A stretch of 64,000 bases of DNA from CBDCGJ01 sp965238305 (GCA_965238305.1 CBDEHK010000001.1:4650001-4714000); one strand, 5' to 3'. Positions 35,765-45,220 are shown, numbered from the stretch's first letter. Notes: a model not told the origin generated them from the letters alone. Numbers and translations: made by a program.

Positions 35765-36523
35765 ATGCCGATATACGAAAACGGGCCCGTGAAGGTCCAT
35801 TACGAAGAGGCCGGCTCCGGCTTTCCACTGCTGGTTATCCCGGGCGGCGGTCTAAACGCGACCATCGCCGGGCTCGCCAATCATGCCTTCAATCCGCTGG
35901 AAGAATTCAGCGATAGCTATCGCGTCATCGCCCTTGACCTGCGCAATGCGAATGAGGGCCAGACGGAGGGCCCGCTTGAAATCGAGGGGACCTGGGACGG
36001 GTTCACCGACGACCAGCTCGGCCTGATGGACCATCTCGGCATCGACCGCTTCTTGGTAATGGGTTTCTGTATCGGCGGTCCGATGATCTGGAACTTGCTG
36101 AAACGCGCGGGCGACCGGGTTGTCGCCGCCACGTTGGTGCACCCGAGCGGCTACATCTCTAGCCATCCCGACATCTACTACAACAACAATATCAACGGCT
36201 GGGCCCCTGAGTTCAACAAGCGACGCCCTGAATACACGATCGAGATGATCTCGGAATTCCTGCACAACATGTATACGAAGCGGGCGGATTTTGTGTTCAC
36301 CGTTGACCGGGACTTCGTGCGGAAATGCCAGACACCGGTGCTCGTCTTACCTGACGACATCCCGGCACATCCCTACGCAACAGCGATGGAGACGGCCCTG
36401 CTGGCGCCCAACGCCCAGGTCAGCCTTTATCCCTGGAAAGAAAACGACCGAAAGATCGAGCTCGCCTTGCGCCATATTAAAAGCTTCATGGCGACGAACG
36501 TCCCGGCAGAGGCGGCGGGATAA
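35765..36523 (+). CDS. Alpha/beta hydrolase with cysteine nucleophile
   Basis: A 252-residue alpha/beta hydrolase. The oxyanion region is VIPGGGLNATI (HGG-like); the nucleophile elbow is GFCIGGPM, with Cys102 in place of Ser, as in dienelactone hydrolases. The acid is probably Asp in LVLPDDIPAHP and the His in LALRHIKSFM. It is cytoplasmic (no signal peptide). ATG 35765 has AGGGAG upstream. The substrate cannot be predicted. Confidence 0.85.
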   Translation: MPIYENGPVKVHYEEAGSGFPLLVIPGGGLNATIAGLANHAFNPLEEFSDSYRVIALDLRNANEGQTEGPLEIEGTWDGFTDDQLGLMDHLGIDRFLVMGFCIGGPMIWNLLKRAGDRVVAATLVHPSGYISSHPDIYYNNNINGWAPEFNKRRPEYTIEMISEFLHNMYTKRADFVFTVDRDFVRKCQTPVLVLPDDIPAHPYATAMETALLAPNAQVSLYPWKENDRKIELALRHIKSFMATNVPAEAAG

Positions 36524-36627
36524 CACGGGCCGGCTGACTGTATTTTGCCGCAAAGGCGTATCAACCGCTGCTCGACCATCGAGAGAGACTGCTTTACCAT
36601 CACCGTGATGCAATCATGGAGGAAAAA

Positions 36628-36840
36628 ATGACTGGGAAAGTATATAGAGTGACCCACGTGGTAGGTACGTCTGAAGAATCTGTCGGTGACGCCATTCGTA
36701 CAGCCGTTAGCACCGCGGCCAATACCATTCGAAATCTTGACTGGTTTGAAGTCGGGGAAATTCGCGGCGGCATCAAAGATGGTAAAGTGACTGAGTTTCA
36801 GGTGAACCTTAATATTGGCTTCAGGTTCGACGATAAATAG
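36628..36840 (+). CDS. Dodecin family flavin-binding protein (copy 2)
   Basis: A 70-residue dodecin (MTGKVYRVTHVVGTSEESV...). It has the family helix DAIRTAVSTAANTIRNLDWF and the strands VGEIRGGIKDGKVTEFQVNL. The Trp of NLDWFEV corresponds to the residue that stacks on flavin in dodecins, which copy 1 lacks. GGAGG lies seven bases before ATG 36628. About 100 bases after the hydrolase gene. Confidence 0.88.
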   Translation: MTGKVYRVTHVVGTSEESVGDAIRTAVSTAANTIRNLDWFEVGEIRGGIKDGKVTEFQVNLNIGFRFDDK

Positions 36841-36913
36841 CAGCATATTTTTGCCGAATTGATCTGAAATCGTCGGCTAATTGCCGCAGGAGCGGCGGCG
36901 TCGCGTCCGCCAC

Positions 36914-37531
36914 CTAGAAATGGAACCTGACGCCGACGACAAAAGCGTTCGAGCCACCTTCATCAGCGACCAATCCGAAACCGCCGGAGCGGTGATGCAG
37001 GCGGAAAAACAGGCGCCAATCTTCGCCGGGCGGACCGCCTTCGACTTCCGCTGTCCAGTAAATCAGCCAGCGATGACTGTCGCCGTCATTTTCGATCTCA
37101 ATCGGCGGGATCTCGCTGGCAAAAGATGGCCCGATGCCGAAAGCGAAACTGGTATCAATGACATCGTCCCAAGGGAAAGCATGCCAGCGAGCGATGATTG
37201 GTAAGTTTAATTCGAAATGATCCTGATCACCGAAATGCTGAGCAATCTGCCCCTCGATCTCAATGCTGTAGCGCGGATCCGGGCGGGCTAGGACATGGCT
37301 GGCGGCGATGCCGACGAAACCTGAATGGCGATAATCCAGGCGCCAGGGTTGAAACGATTCCTGCCAGTCATTGTCGGTCAAGATGCCGCCAAAAAGTGCG
37401 ATGGCATTGCTACGTTCCTCGGCCCATGCCGAGAAAGATAACGTCCATGCAGCAAGACAAAATACGATTGTCCGACCGATCAGGGGCAAGTCCTGCGGCC
37501 AAAATTTGATTATTCGGAACGATACCTTCAC
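36914..37531 (-). CDS. Outer-membrane PagL-like lipid A deacylase
   Basis: About 205 residues. A signal peptide with IGRTIVFCLAAWTLSFSAWA is followed by beta strands of alternating hydrophobicity, ending in a terminal aromatic (VGVRFHF), typical of an eight-stranded outer-membrane barrel. The late FRLHHRSGGFGL has the His-x-Ser of PagL acyl hydrolases, with Glu nine residues later (DEGG). PagL removes an acyl chain from lipid A. I take GTG 37529-37531 (GGAG upstream); a TTG at 37588 would add 19 residues before the signal. Confidence 0.6.
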   Translation of the reverse strand: MKVSFRIIKFWPQDLPLIGRTIVFCLAAWTLSFSAWAEERSNAIALFGGILTDNDWQESFQPWRLDYRHSGFVGIAASHVLARPDPRYSIEIEGQIAQHFGDQDHFELNLPIIARWHAFPWDDVIDTSFAFGIGPSFASEIPPIEIENDGDSHRWLIYWTAEVEGGPPGEDWRLFFRLHHRSGGFGLVADEGGSNAFVVGVRFHF

Positions 37532-37880
37532 CAGCTGGGCTCCGATATTCCCTCGGTAACTTGTTCGCTCAAAAACCGGGATCGCCAATTATGTCAACAA
37601 TGACCCGGCAATTGGGCCCTGAACGCGTTAGTTCGCAGCAATATTATGGTTGCCGCCCATTTTATCATAACGAAGGCATTTTCGGTTATCACGATACCGG
37701 CCGGGGTTCTCAGTTTGTGATGATTAGCGTTTATCCGAGAAAATGAGTCTGGAAGGTTTTCCAGTGACCCGTGGGCTAAAGGCCGCCGTCACCTTGTGTC
37801 GATCCTGCTGTCGAGTTGTCATATTCGCCTGGCCTGACTAAACTCAAAAGCTGGCTCTGCCACACGGGAGTGAATTCGCT

Positions 37881-38483
37881 TTGCTGAAAATATATCATGT
37901 GTCTGGCACCCGTTCAGTGCGCCCGATTTGGCTTTGTTATGAACTTGATCTGGCCTTCGAGATTGAGCCGATCGACTTTTCCTCCGCGTATCGCGCCTCG
38001 CCCGAGTGGCGAGCGATCAGCCCGGCGGGCAAAGTGCCAGCGATGGCCGACGATGATGTGACGATGTTCGAATCCGGGGCGATGGTCGACTATATCCTGG
38101 AACGCTACGGCGAAGGCCGGTTACGCCCGGCGCCAGGCACCGTGGAAAGCGCCCTGCACCACCAATGGTGCTGGTTCGCTGAGGCCACCTTAGTTCGGCC
38201 ACTTGGCCTCAATCGGGTGTTGAAAGCGGAAGTGGATCCCGATATTCAGCTAATCGAGGAAGCCAAGCAAAAAGCGTCGACATCCCTGCAGGTGGTCGAG
38301 CAAACGGTTGTCGCTTCAGAATATTTGCTCGGCACCGAATTTGGCGCTGCCGACATCATGATGGGCTATTCCCTGAACTTACTAGCGAATGTTAAATTTC
38401 TGGACGGTCAATTTCCGCATGCCCAGGCTTATTTGGAACGCCTCAAGACCCGCGATGCTTGCCAACGCGCGATGAATGCTTGA
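37881..38483 (+). CDS. Glutathione S-transferase (copy 2)
   Basis: A 200-residue GST. N-terminal thioredoxin-like domain: LKIYHVSGTRSVRPIWLCYE, then the cis-Pro loop GKVPAMADDDVTMFESGAMVDYI; helical C-domain with LVRPLGLNRV. TTG 37881 is the start (GGGAG ten bases upstream); no ATG is available close by. It may conjugate glutathione to toxic electrophiles. The gene stands alone, convergent with an AraC regulator. Confidence 0.83.
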   Translation: MLKIYHVSGTRSVRPIWLCYELDLAFEIEPIDFSSAYRASPEWRAISPAGKVPAMADDDVTMFESGAMVDYILERYGEGRLRPAPGTVESALHHQWCWFAEATLVRPLGLNRVLKAEVDPDIQLIEEAKQKASTSLQVVEQTVVASEYLLGTEFGAADIMMGYSLNLLANVKFLDGQFPHAQAYLERLKTRDACQRAMNA

Positions 38484-38593
38484 CGACATCTAAAACGTTG
38501 GTTTCTGGGTTGAAAAACACTTCGTCTTTGTCTTTGAAACCGACGCAAAAATCCGTAAATCCAGTCTTTGCAGGCAGATCTCCGGCTTAACAC

Positions 38594-39376
38594 TCACGAA
38601 GAGATTATTTTTGACGGTGGCCGGCCCATCACTTTGCCGAAAGCCGCCGAAAAGGCACTGGCGCTATGATAGCCCTGTTGACGTGCCACCTGGGAAATCG
38701 GTTCTCCCCGCGCAAGGGCTTCCAGCGCATTATGAAATCGGATCCGTTGACGCCAACGAACGAAACTCATCCCCAAATCGCGTTCAAACAAACGGGCAAG
38801 CGTGCGGGTCGACGCCCCGGCAACTTCGGACCAACCATCCAAGGTCCTTCGATCCGAGGGGTTGGCAAGAAGTTCGGCACAAAGCCGCTGCAGCCTCGGG
38901 TCGCTCGGTAGTGGGACATTGAGTGATAATGCGCGGGCTTGGGCGATTTCGTGTTCAATCAGTTTGGCAAGCAAATTAGCCCGGCTATCCGGTTCATATG
39001 CGACCGGCTCTTGACTGAGCGCGAGGATGAGTTCACGCAGCAGATTGGAAACTGCCACAACAGTTAAGCTGACAGGTCGCGCATCGATCGCCTTGGTATC
39101 GATATACAATGTGCGCATGTCGACTTCGCTATGCATACTAATCGAATGGTGGGTCCCTGAAGGTATGTAAACAGCGTTCTCCCGCGGTACAATCCAGGCC
39201 TCACGATCCGTTCGCAACCGCATGATACCACTTGTCGCATAAAGCAGTTGGTCCCGAGGATGTACATGTCGCGGAATCACAAATCCGTCCGCAAAGCGCT
39301 TGGACATGGCCGTAATTGCTTGCGGCAGATTCTGATAATCCTGCGGATCTGTGCTGCGAGTCTTTCTAATGGACAT
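38594..39376 (-). CDS. AraC-family transcriptional regulator
   Basis: About 260 residues. N-terminal cupin sensor (PRHVHPRDQLLYATSGIMRL, VYIPSGTHHSISMH), C-terminal double HTH: LDGWSEVAGASTRTLARLFERDLGMSFVRWRQRIR and PISQVARQQGYHSASAFSAAFGKVMGRPP. It is divergent from an MFS transporter gene (170 bases between starts), so it likely controls that gene. I take ATG 39374-39376 as start; ATG 39433 adds 19 residues but both lack a strong ribosome-binding site. Confidence 0.88.
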   Translation of the reverse strand: MSIRKTRSTDPQDYQNLPQAITAMSKRFADGFVIPRHVHPRDQLLYATSGIMRLRTDREAWIVPRENAVYIPSGTHHSISMHSEVDMRTLYIDTKAIDARPVSLTVVAVSNLLRELILALSQEPVAYEPDSRANLLAKLIEHEIAQARALSLNVPLPSDPRLQRLCAELLANPSDRRTLDGWSEVAGASTRTLARLFERDLGMSFVRWRQRIRFHNALEALARGEPISQVARQQGYHSASAFSAAFGKVMGRPPSKIISS

Positions 39377-39545
39377 ATTGCAGACGTCTTCCAATAAAAT
39401 TTGACTTGGCGCAAATTCGACGAAGATTGGCATGACAACGCATTTATGCCAAGCCTATAACTGGGAACACCGCATTTGGCGGGCCCAAGGTTGGATTCCC
39501 AAAAAACTCCAATAAAGGGCACGGCATCTAAGAAAAGGCAATTTC

Positions 39546-40808
39546 ATGGACCGGGATCGATTGTATTTTTTGCTGCTGAACATTGGTCATTTCCTTGATC
39601 ATCTGTTCACCCTGGTATTTGCGACAGTTGCGGCGCTGGTCCTATATCGAGAGTGGGGGATCGGGTACGCCGAACTTTTGGCGTACGCCACACCCGGATT
39701 TTTCGCTTTTGGCCTGTTTTCACTGCCAGCCGGCTGGTTGGCCGATAAATGGAGCCGCGATGGCATGATGTGCGTGTTTTTCATCGGCATAGGCCTGGCG
39801 GCAATCGCCACAAGCTTCGCCGATACGCCTTTGCAAATCGGCTTGGGGCTGTTTGTCATCGGCATGTTCGCGGCGATTTATCACCCGGTGGGTTTGGCCA
39901 TTGTAACGATGAAATGGAAGAACACCGGTATGCGTATCGCAGCGAACGGGGTTTGGGGCAATCTGGGTGTCGCAGCAGCGGCCCTCATCACCGGCTTCTT
40001 GATCGACAATGGCGGTTGGCGGATGGCGTTCGTCTTGCCGGGCTTCTTTTCGATTGCCATAGGGCTCGCCTATATGATGCTGCGTTGGCGGAATATTCAG
40101 GACGCGCCAACAGTAGGAGAATCAACGGCTAACAAAGAAGAAGCAAAACCGTCAGCCGCCTACCGCAGCCTGTTGCTCCGCGTCTCGGCAATTGTTTTTC
40201 TGACGACTGCCGTCTCTTCCATAATCTTCCAAGCCACCACATTCGCATTGCCGAAAATTTTCGATGAACGCATGCAAGGTTTGGCTATGGAACTATCAAA
40301 TTGGTCTGATCGCGTTGCCGAGGCTGGTCAGGGGGACGTGGCCACGGTCATCGGATCGCTGGCATTCTTTGTCTTTGCGATCGCGTCGATTGCCCAACTG
40401 GTAGTGGGCCGCATGCTGGATCGTTTCGGGCCCCGCCGGGTTTTCATGGTTATGGCGACGATCCAGCTGATATTCTTTTCGGCAATGCCCGGTCTTACGG
40501 ACACTATTGCCCTTCTCGTCGCATTGGGATTCATGATTGGTGCGTTTGGGCAAATTCCGATCAACGATTTCATGATCGGAAAGACCGCGAGCGGTGCTTA
40601 TCGAGCGCGCATTTATGGCGTTCGCTACGTCGTCAGTTTTACCGCCTTGGCGGCGGCCCTACCCTTGATTGCCTACGTCTATCAGAATTGGGGTTTTGAC
40701 GCGCTATTTCGCATTCTTGCCGCGATCGCCGTTGTTATCCTGGTGGCGGTGACAGTCCTTCCCAAACGCCTGCCGACATCAGAAGGTATGCAGGCGGCGG
40801 CCGAATAA
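39546..40808 (+). CDS. MFS transporter
   Basis: A 420-residue, twelve-TM major facilitator. The first half holds LPAGWLADKWSRDGMM (motif A between TM2 and TM3) and FAAIYHPVGLAIVTMK, similar to the fosmidomycin-resistance (Fsr) branch. The second half holds GRMLDRFGPRRVFMVM. A long central loop lies at about 185-215 and 240-260. The substrate is unknown; the AraC-type neighbour suggests induction by it. Confidence 0.88.
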   Translation: MDRDRLYFLLLNIGHFLDHLFTLVFATVAALVLYREWGIGYAELLAYATPGFFAFGLFSLPAGWLADKWSRDGMMCVFFIGIGLAAIATSFADTPLQIGLGLFVIGMFAAIYHPVGLAIVTMKWKNTGMRIAANGVWGNLGVAAAALITGFLIDNGGWRMAFVLPGFFSIAIGLAYMMLRWRNIQDAPTVGESTANKEEAKPSAAYRSLLLRVSAIVFLTTAVSSIIFQATTFALPKIFDERMQGLAMELSNWSDRVAEAGQGDVATVIGSLAFFVFAIASIAQLVVGRMLDRFGPRRVFMVMATIQLIFFSAMPGLTDTIALLVALGFMIGAFGQIPINDFMIGKTASGAYRARIYGVRYVVSFTALAAALPLIAYVYQNWGFDALFRILAAIAVVILVAVTVLPKRLPTSEGMQAAAE

Positions 40809-40893
40809 ATCGACCGCCGTCAACCCTATTATTCAGTTTGTCCGACTGGACGGTGATTTAGTCTTTGGGTGTAATTCGGCTAACCTTTGTGCC

Positions 40894-41424
40894 CTAAATG
40901 CCTAGGCCCGCCATCAGTCCGGATTGGTCGAAAAAGAAGACATAAATGTCTTCCTTGTATGAGGTGGTGGTCAAGCCGGTTGCCGCACCCTTATCCATGA
41001 CAACAACGCTGGGGCCAGTGCCGACTTCCCAGCCATCCGATTTTTCCACATGTTTCACAGCTTCGTCGTTCATCAGGAACATGGCGTAGCCAAACTTTTG
41101 CACACCGATCTGCAGACCATAGGATGCCGCGAGGGTGTTGTAATATCCCGTCGTTTTATTCGCATGGTCACGCATTGCCCCTTTGCCGAATTGACCACCA
41201 ATGATCAAACCGCCCTTAACGATATCGGGGAAGACAAGAACGGATTTCGATTTTTCGCCCAGATCTTTGGCGGTCGCATTCTTGCTATAAAGAATTTTCA
41301 AGGCGCTATCGACCTTGATATCGATCTCAGCCGCTTCGCCGGCTTGTGACAAACCGCTGCCAGCAACAATGAATGCCGCCGAAACCGCGAACGCGATGGC
41401 AAATTTGGTTAATTTTCTTATCAT
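40894..41424 (-). CDS. SYLF (Ysc84) domain lipid-binding protein
   Basis: A 176-residue protein with N-terminal signal peptide (LTKFAIAFAVSAAFIVAGSG...SQA). The mature part matches the SYLF domain: SKSVLVFPDIVKGGLIIGGQ, then GYYNTLAASYGLQIGVQKFG, ending FDQSGLMAGLGI. SYLF domains bind phospholipids; bacterial proteins are periplasmic with unknown function. ATG 41422-41424 follows AAGGGG. Confidence 0.88.
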   Translation of the reverse strand: MIRKLTKFAIAFAVSAAFIVAGSGLSQAGEAAEIDIKVDSALKILYSKNATAKDLGEKSKSVLVFPDIVKGGLIIGGQFGKGAMRDHANKTTGYYNTLAASYGLQIGVQKFGYAMFLMNDEAVKHVEKSDGWEVGTGPSVVVMDKGAATGLTTTSYKEDIYVFFFDQSGLMAGLGI

Positions 41425-41588
41425 GGCAATCCCCTTTTTTATTCCTGTATTTGTACATTATAGTATTTATTCTACCAGCTCAATCGAACCAATAAAGCTT
41501 TCCGAGTTTATCGAAAGATGAGGGCTTGCGACTATTCTTTCCCAACATTGGGAATGATTGAGGATTTTGAAAGGCCGGGACAGGGAAC

Positions 41589-42548
41589 TTGAAATACACA
41601 AAATCAGAAGCCAAGGAATACGCCCGCGAACATATGAGGGGCATTTGGGCTGCGGCCCTAAATCCCTTTAACCCGGACTTTAGCCTGAATGAAGAGGGTT
41701 TGCGCCGGAATATCCGGCACTGGATCGACGATTTGGCAATTGCCGGATTGTTCATTTCCGGTAAACAAGGCGAGTATTTTTCCCTGTCATTGGCGGAGCG
41801 CAAACGGACCTTCGAAATCGCCGTGGAAGAAACTCAAACCGCCGGCGCCACCATTATGTCTTGTTCAGATCAGAACCTGGATGTGGTGCTGGAGTTGGCC
41901 CGTCACGCGCAGAATATTGGCGCTGATTATATTGTCGTACATGCACCGGTCCTGCATTTTGTGACCGATCGCGACGAAACCATCCGGCAATATTATCGGT
42001 ATATTTCCGAACAGATTGATATTGGTATTGCGATGTGGAGTCATCCCGACAGCGGATATCTCATGGCCCCGGAACTTTGTGCAGAAATCGCCGAATACCG
42101 AAATATTGTGGCGATCAAATATAGCGTGCCGCGGGAAATGTATTGCAGATTATCAGAACTTGCCGGTGACAAACTGCTTGTCAGCACGGCATCTGAAGAA
42201 GAATGGCTGGATAACATTCTCGAGCTCGGTTGGCAGCTTTATCTGTGCTCGTCCCCTCCATACCTTCTGCAAACGGCAAGCGACCGCCGCATGCATGATT
42301 ATACGCAAGCGGCGTTTTCTGGAGAAACAGATAAAGCCCGAACGCTTTGGCGAAGTCTGGAACCGGTGCGACACGCCTTGAAGAGCACCCGCCCCGGCGG
42401 CAAACCGCAAGCCCAGCAAAAATACTGGCAGGAACTTCTGGGCCAAGCCGGTGGGCCGGTTCGCCGGCCCATGCTGCCGTTGCATGAGGAAGAGAAGGCC
42501 AAGATTTCGGCTGCATTTCAAAACTGCGGCCTTGGCACGGAAAAATAG
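41589..42548 (+). CDS. DapA-family lyase/hydratase-aldolase
   Basis: A 319-residue DHDPS/NAL superfamily TIM-barrel. The Schiff-base lysine is K177 in IVAIKYS; GLFISGKQGEYFSLSLAER matches the G-x-x-G-E loop. The catalytic Tyr of the usual PYY motif is not visible (VVHAPVLHF), so it is not classical dihydrodipicolinate synthase. TTG 41589 after AGGGAAC is the best start; ATG 41634 is an alternative. It is 18 bases before the 3-hydroxyanthranilate dioxygenase gene and may work in the same catabolic route, perhaps like the hydratase-aldolases of aromatic pathways. Confidence 0.8.
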   Translation: MKYTKSEAKEYAREHMRGIWAAALNPFNPDFSLNEEGLRRNIRHWIDDLAIAGLFISGKQGEYFSLSLAERKRTFEIAVEETQTAGATIMSCSDQNLDVVLELARHAQNIGADYIVVHAPVLHFVTDRDETIRQYYRYISEQIDIGIAMWSHPDSGYLMAPELCAEIAEYRNIVAIKYSVPREMYCRLSELAGDKLLVSTASEEEWLDNILELGWQLYLCSSPPYLLQTASDRRMHDYTQAAFSGETDKARTLWRSLEPVRHALKSTRPGGKPQAQQKYWQELLGQAGGPVRRPMLPLHEEEKAKISAAFQNCGLGTEK

Positions 42549-42566
42549 CAATTACTGGAGGGAAAT

Positions 42567-43127
42567 ATGGACCATCCGACACTGAAGGCGTTCAATTTCG
42601 ATCGTTGGATCGATGAGAACCAACAGCTGTTAGAACCACCCGTGGGCAACAAAATGCTGCATCAGGAAACCGGCATGATCGTGATGGTGGTCGGCGGGCC
42701 GAACGCCAGGGTCGATTTTCACGATGATCCGGTGGAGGAATGGTTCTTCCAATATCGCGGCAATATGGTTCTGAAAATCGCCGATAATGGCAAGATTTAC
42801 GATATACCGATCAGGCAGGGCGAAGTATTTTTTCTGCCCTCACACATTCGCCATGCGCCACAGCGCCCGGAAGTCGGGTCAATTGGGCTGGTTGTCGAAA
42901 GCCCACGCATGTTTGGCATGAAAGAAGCCTTCGAATGGTATTGTTTCGAGTGCGAGACCCTGCTGCATCGGTTCGAAGCCGCACTCACCTCCGCTGCCGG
43001 GATTGTCGACCAGCTGCCTGGGGTTTATGACGCTTTCCACGCCAACATCGACGCCCGCACCTGCAGTAATTGCGGCGCCCTACATCCTGGCAAAGGCGCC
43101 CCGCCAGATGGCTGGGTGTCGACCTAA
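42567..43127 (+). CDS. nbaC: 3-hydroxyanthranilate 3,4-dioxygenase
   Basis: A 186-residue cupin dioxygenase that opens the ring of 3-hydroxyanthranilate to 2-amino-3-carboxymuconate semialdehyde. Fe(II) ligands His52, Glu58 and His96 are present, as are the substrate-binding Arg48, Arg100 and Glu111. The bacterial rubredoxin-like Cys pairs (Cys126/129 in YCFEC and Cys166/169 in CSNCG) are conserved. GGAGGG precedes the ATG. It follows the DapA-family gene by 18 bases and is convergent with a Rieske oxygenase. No kynureninase or aminocarboxymuconate decarboxylase is seen here. Confidence 0.92.
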   Translation: MDHPTLKAFNFDRWIDENQQLLEPPVGNKMLHQETGMIVMVVGGPNARVDFHDDPVEEWFFQYRGNMVLKIADNGKIYDIPIRQGEVFFLPSHIRHAPQRPEVGSIGLVVESPRMFGMKEAFEWYCFECETLLHRFEAALTSAAGIVDQLPGVYDAFHANIDARTCSNCGALHPGKGAPPDGWVST

Positions 43128-43134
43128 ATCGGCC

Positions 43135-43647
43135 TCATAACCAATATTGAATGACATAGTCGAAGGGGCCTTCGCGATTGACGATCTCAGCCCGTTGTAG
43201 GCGAATTCGAAAGCCATCAGCTGTCTTCGCCAGTTCGTGGCGATAACGACCGGCGAAATAGCGCATTTCATCCATGCGATATTCGGCAACGTAGAATTTT
43301 GACCGCACGATAATATCACCGCTGGCTTCATCCTCGCTTTCAATGATGACGTTCGAGACCACGTGACTGGTGCGATTGGGCGGACTTTGCGACCAAGCCC
43401 GAGGATTGGTAATGCGCTTGGCACGCACATTCATCAGATCCAAGTCTTCATAAAAAATATTGGCCTGGCCCTCCCCTTCCTGTTGATCTTCATAGGCCGG
43501 CATCCAGTAAATGCCGTCGGCAGTGAAAAGGGCCAACCAGGCGTCCCAGTCGCGGTCATCCAGGATTTCCGCCTGTCGAAAAAGGAAATGTTCAACCGCG
43601 CGCTGAGTTTCCAAAGAGCCGACCAAGAGGTCGGAACCAGCGCTCAT
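43135..43647 (-). CDS. Ring-hydroxylating dioxygenase beta subunit
   Basis: About 170 residues of the small, NTF2-like subunit: VEHFLFRQAEILDDRDWDAWLALF, DGIYWMPAYEDQ, SHVVSNVIIE, and a C-terminal strand FDYVIQYWL. It supports the alpha subunit hexamer. ATG 43645-43647 overlaps the alpha stop as ATGA and has GGGAGG upstream; a longer reading would start within the alpha gene. Confidence 0.9.
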   Translation of the reverse strand: MSAGSDLLVGSLETQRAVEHFLFRQAEILDDRDWDAWLALFTADGIYWMPAYEDQQEGEGQANIFYEDLDLMNVRAKRITNPRAWSQSPPNRTSHVVSNVIIESEDEASGDIIVRSKFYVAEYRMDEMRYFAGRYRHELAKTADGFRIRLQRAEIVNREGPFDYVIQYWL

Positions 43648-44966
43648 ACCAAATCCTCCCGGGCCATCAATTTTGACCAAGCCCGGTACATGTTGCGCAT
43701 CGGCTGCTCACTCATCCCGGTGACCGACGTATAGGTATCGCCATCGCGCGGATCCTGACCAGCATTGCGGTGAAAGCTGACCCAATCACCGCCGTCGCTG
43801 GTCAGACCTTCCTGACACATACGGAAATTATGCAGATCGTCGGCGTTGATCATGGTCGAAGGGGAGTTGACCAGATAATAATAGTCCAGCGAGCGGCGAT
43901 ATATCGCTTCCGGCGCGCCTTTCAAGCGGAAATGCCAAATTTCCGTCAGCGTCTTATCCGGTCCCAACGGCCGCACGGCGCGCAATTGCTGCAAAGGCGA
44001 CTGCACCGATAGACAGGGATAGACCAGCACATGGTGAAGATTGACGCCTAAAATCTCCTCCATCCGTTCTTCCCCGTAAGCTTTTTTCATCACCGCTTCA
44101 TATTCCAGGGTGTCCGGATCGGTTGGACGCAGCCCCATATATCCTTGCAAATAACAATGACCCTGGGGATGACCAACGGTTTCGAGCGAATCCCACTTTG
44201 GAAACGGCATCGTGAAGGCGGAGATATAGTGGTAGGACAACGGTGGTGGCTTGCCGGTACGTTTTTCAATGTCCCGCTCGACTATCGCCGCGGCCCGACC
44301 GGCCGAGGCATGGGTGACCGAGGGATGCAGTGCGTCGAGTTGGTTTTCCAGGAAAATCTTCCAGTTCGACTTCTGGATTATCCGAAAACAATTCGGCACC
44401 ACTTCCACTTCGCCTTCCGGTGCCCGGTCGCACATATCGTCGAAAGCAGCGACCGCCGGTCCCATAGAACTATCGAAGTCCGGCCCGTCCGCAGACAAAC
44501 TGGCAAAAATGAAACCACGATAATTTTCCATTCTTGCCACTGGCTTGATCGACGCTGAAGGGTCGTCGCGGGAAAACCGGGTGCCCTCATACCCTTCCGG
44601 CATCGGAATGGAGTGGTTCTTGCCGTTCAGATGAAATTGCCAGGCATGATAACTGCAATAGAACAAATCTCCGGCGTTGCCCTTGTTGGCGGCGCAAAGT
44701 TTTGCGCCACGATGTGGGCATCGGTTATAGAGAACGTTAATGCCACCGGTTTCGTCGCGCACCAAGATGACCGGTTGTTTGCCGATAATCGTCGTGGCGA
44801 AATCACCTTTATTGGGGACCTGGCTTTCGTGTCCGACATAGACCCAAACCTTGTGATGAATGCGATCCATCTCAGCATCAAAAATATTCTGATCGACGTA
44901 ACATGCGCGATGGACACGATCCTCCTCCACCAATGCAGAGACGTCGATATTACGATTTCCAGCCAT
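43644..44966 (-). CDS. Ring-hydroxylating dioxygenase alpha subunit (Rieske)
   Basis: A 440-residue Rieske non-heme iron oxygenase. Rieske ligands: Cys83, His85, Cys104, His107 (CPHRGAKLC and CSYHAW). Catalytic iron region: FLENQLDALHPSVTHAS with the bridging Asp211, His214, His219. It uses electrons to hydroxylate an aromatic ring to a cis-dihydrodiol or catechol. Ferredoxin/reductase genes are not adjacent. GGGGAAGG lies before ATG 44964-44966. The nearby 3-hydroxyanthranilate dioxygenase suggests an amino-aromatic substrate such as an anthranilate, but this is inference. Confidence 0.92.
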   Translation of the reverse strand: MAGNRNIDVSALVEEDRVHRACYVDQNIFDAEMDRIHHKVWVYVGHESQVPNKGDFATTIIGKQPVILVRDETGGINVLYNRCPHRGAKLCAANKGNAGDLFYCSYHAWQFHLNGKNHSIPMPEGYEGTRFSRDDPSASIKPVARMENYRGFIFASLSADGPDFDSSMGPAVAAFDDMCDRAPEGEVEVVPNCFRIIQKSNWKIFLENQLDALHPSVTHASAGRAAAIVERDIEKRTGKPPPLSYHYISAFTMPFPKWDSLETVGHPQGHCYLQGYMGLRPTDPDTLEYEAVMKKAYGEERMEEILGVNLHHVLVYPCLSVQSPLQQLRAVRPLGPDKTLTEIWHFRLKGAPEAIYRRSLDYYYLVNSPSTMINADDLHNFRMCQEGLTSDGGDWVSFHRNAGQDPRDGDTYTSVTGMSEQPMRNMYRAWSKLMAREDLV

Positions 44967-45220
44967 TACCTTCCCCTTGTTCGAACTATTTTGACTTCGA
45001 CTATATTCGGCTAGGGCAATGGTAACGGGCTTCTGCGGTTTCGCCTAGGATTGTCACCTCGATTATAGCCATTTGCGAACAATTTCGGGCCGCCGGTTGG
45101 CGTGCTAGACATCAATAACGGATTATTTGGTGAATTGCCGAAATGGCGCGGCAATCGCCGCACTGCCCTTGGACCAAATGACGCCAGGATCAAATGGTTA
45201 CGTCGGTTACAATACTGGTT

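Noticed and set aside
37561..37746. 61-codon plus-strand frame
   Set aside because: Starts with TTG, lacks a ribosome-binding site and any recognisable features, and overlaps the start region of the minus-strand barrel gene.
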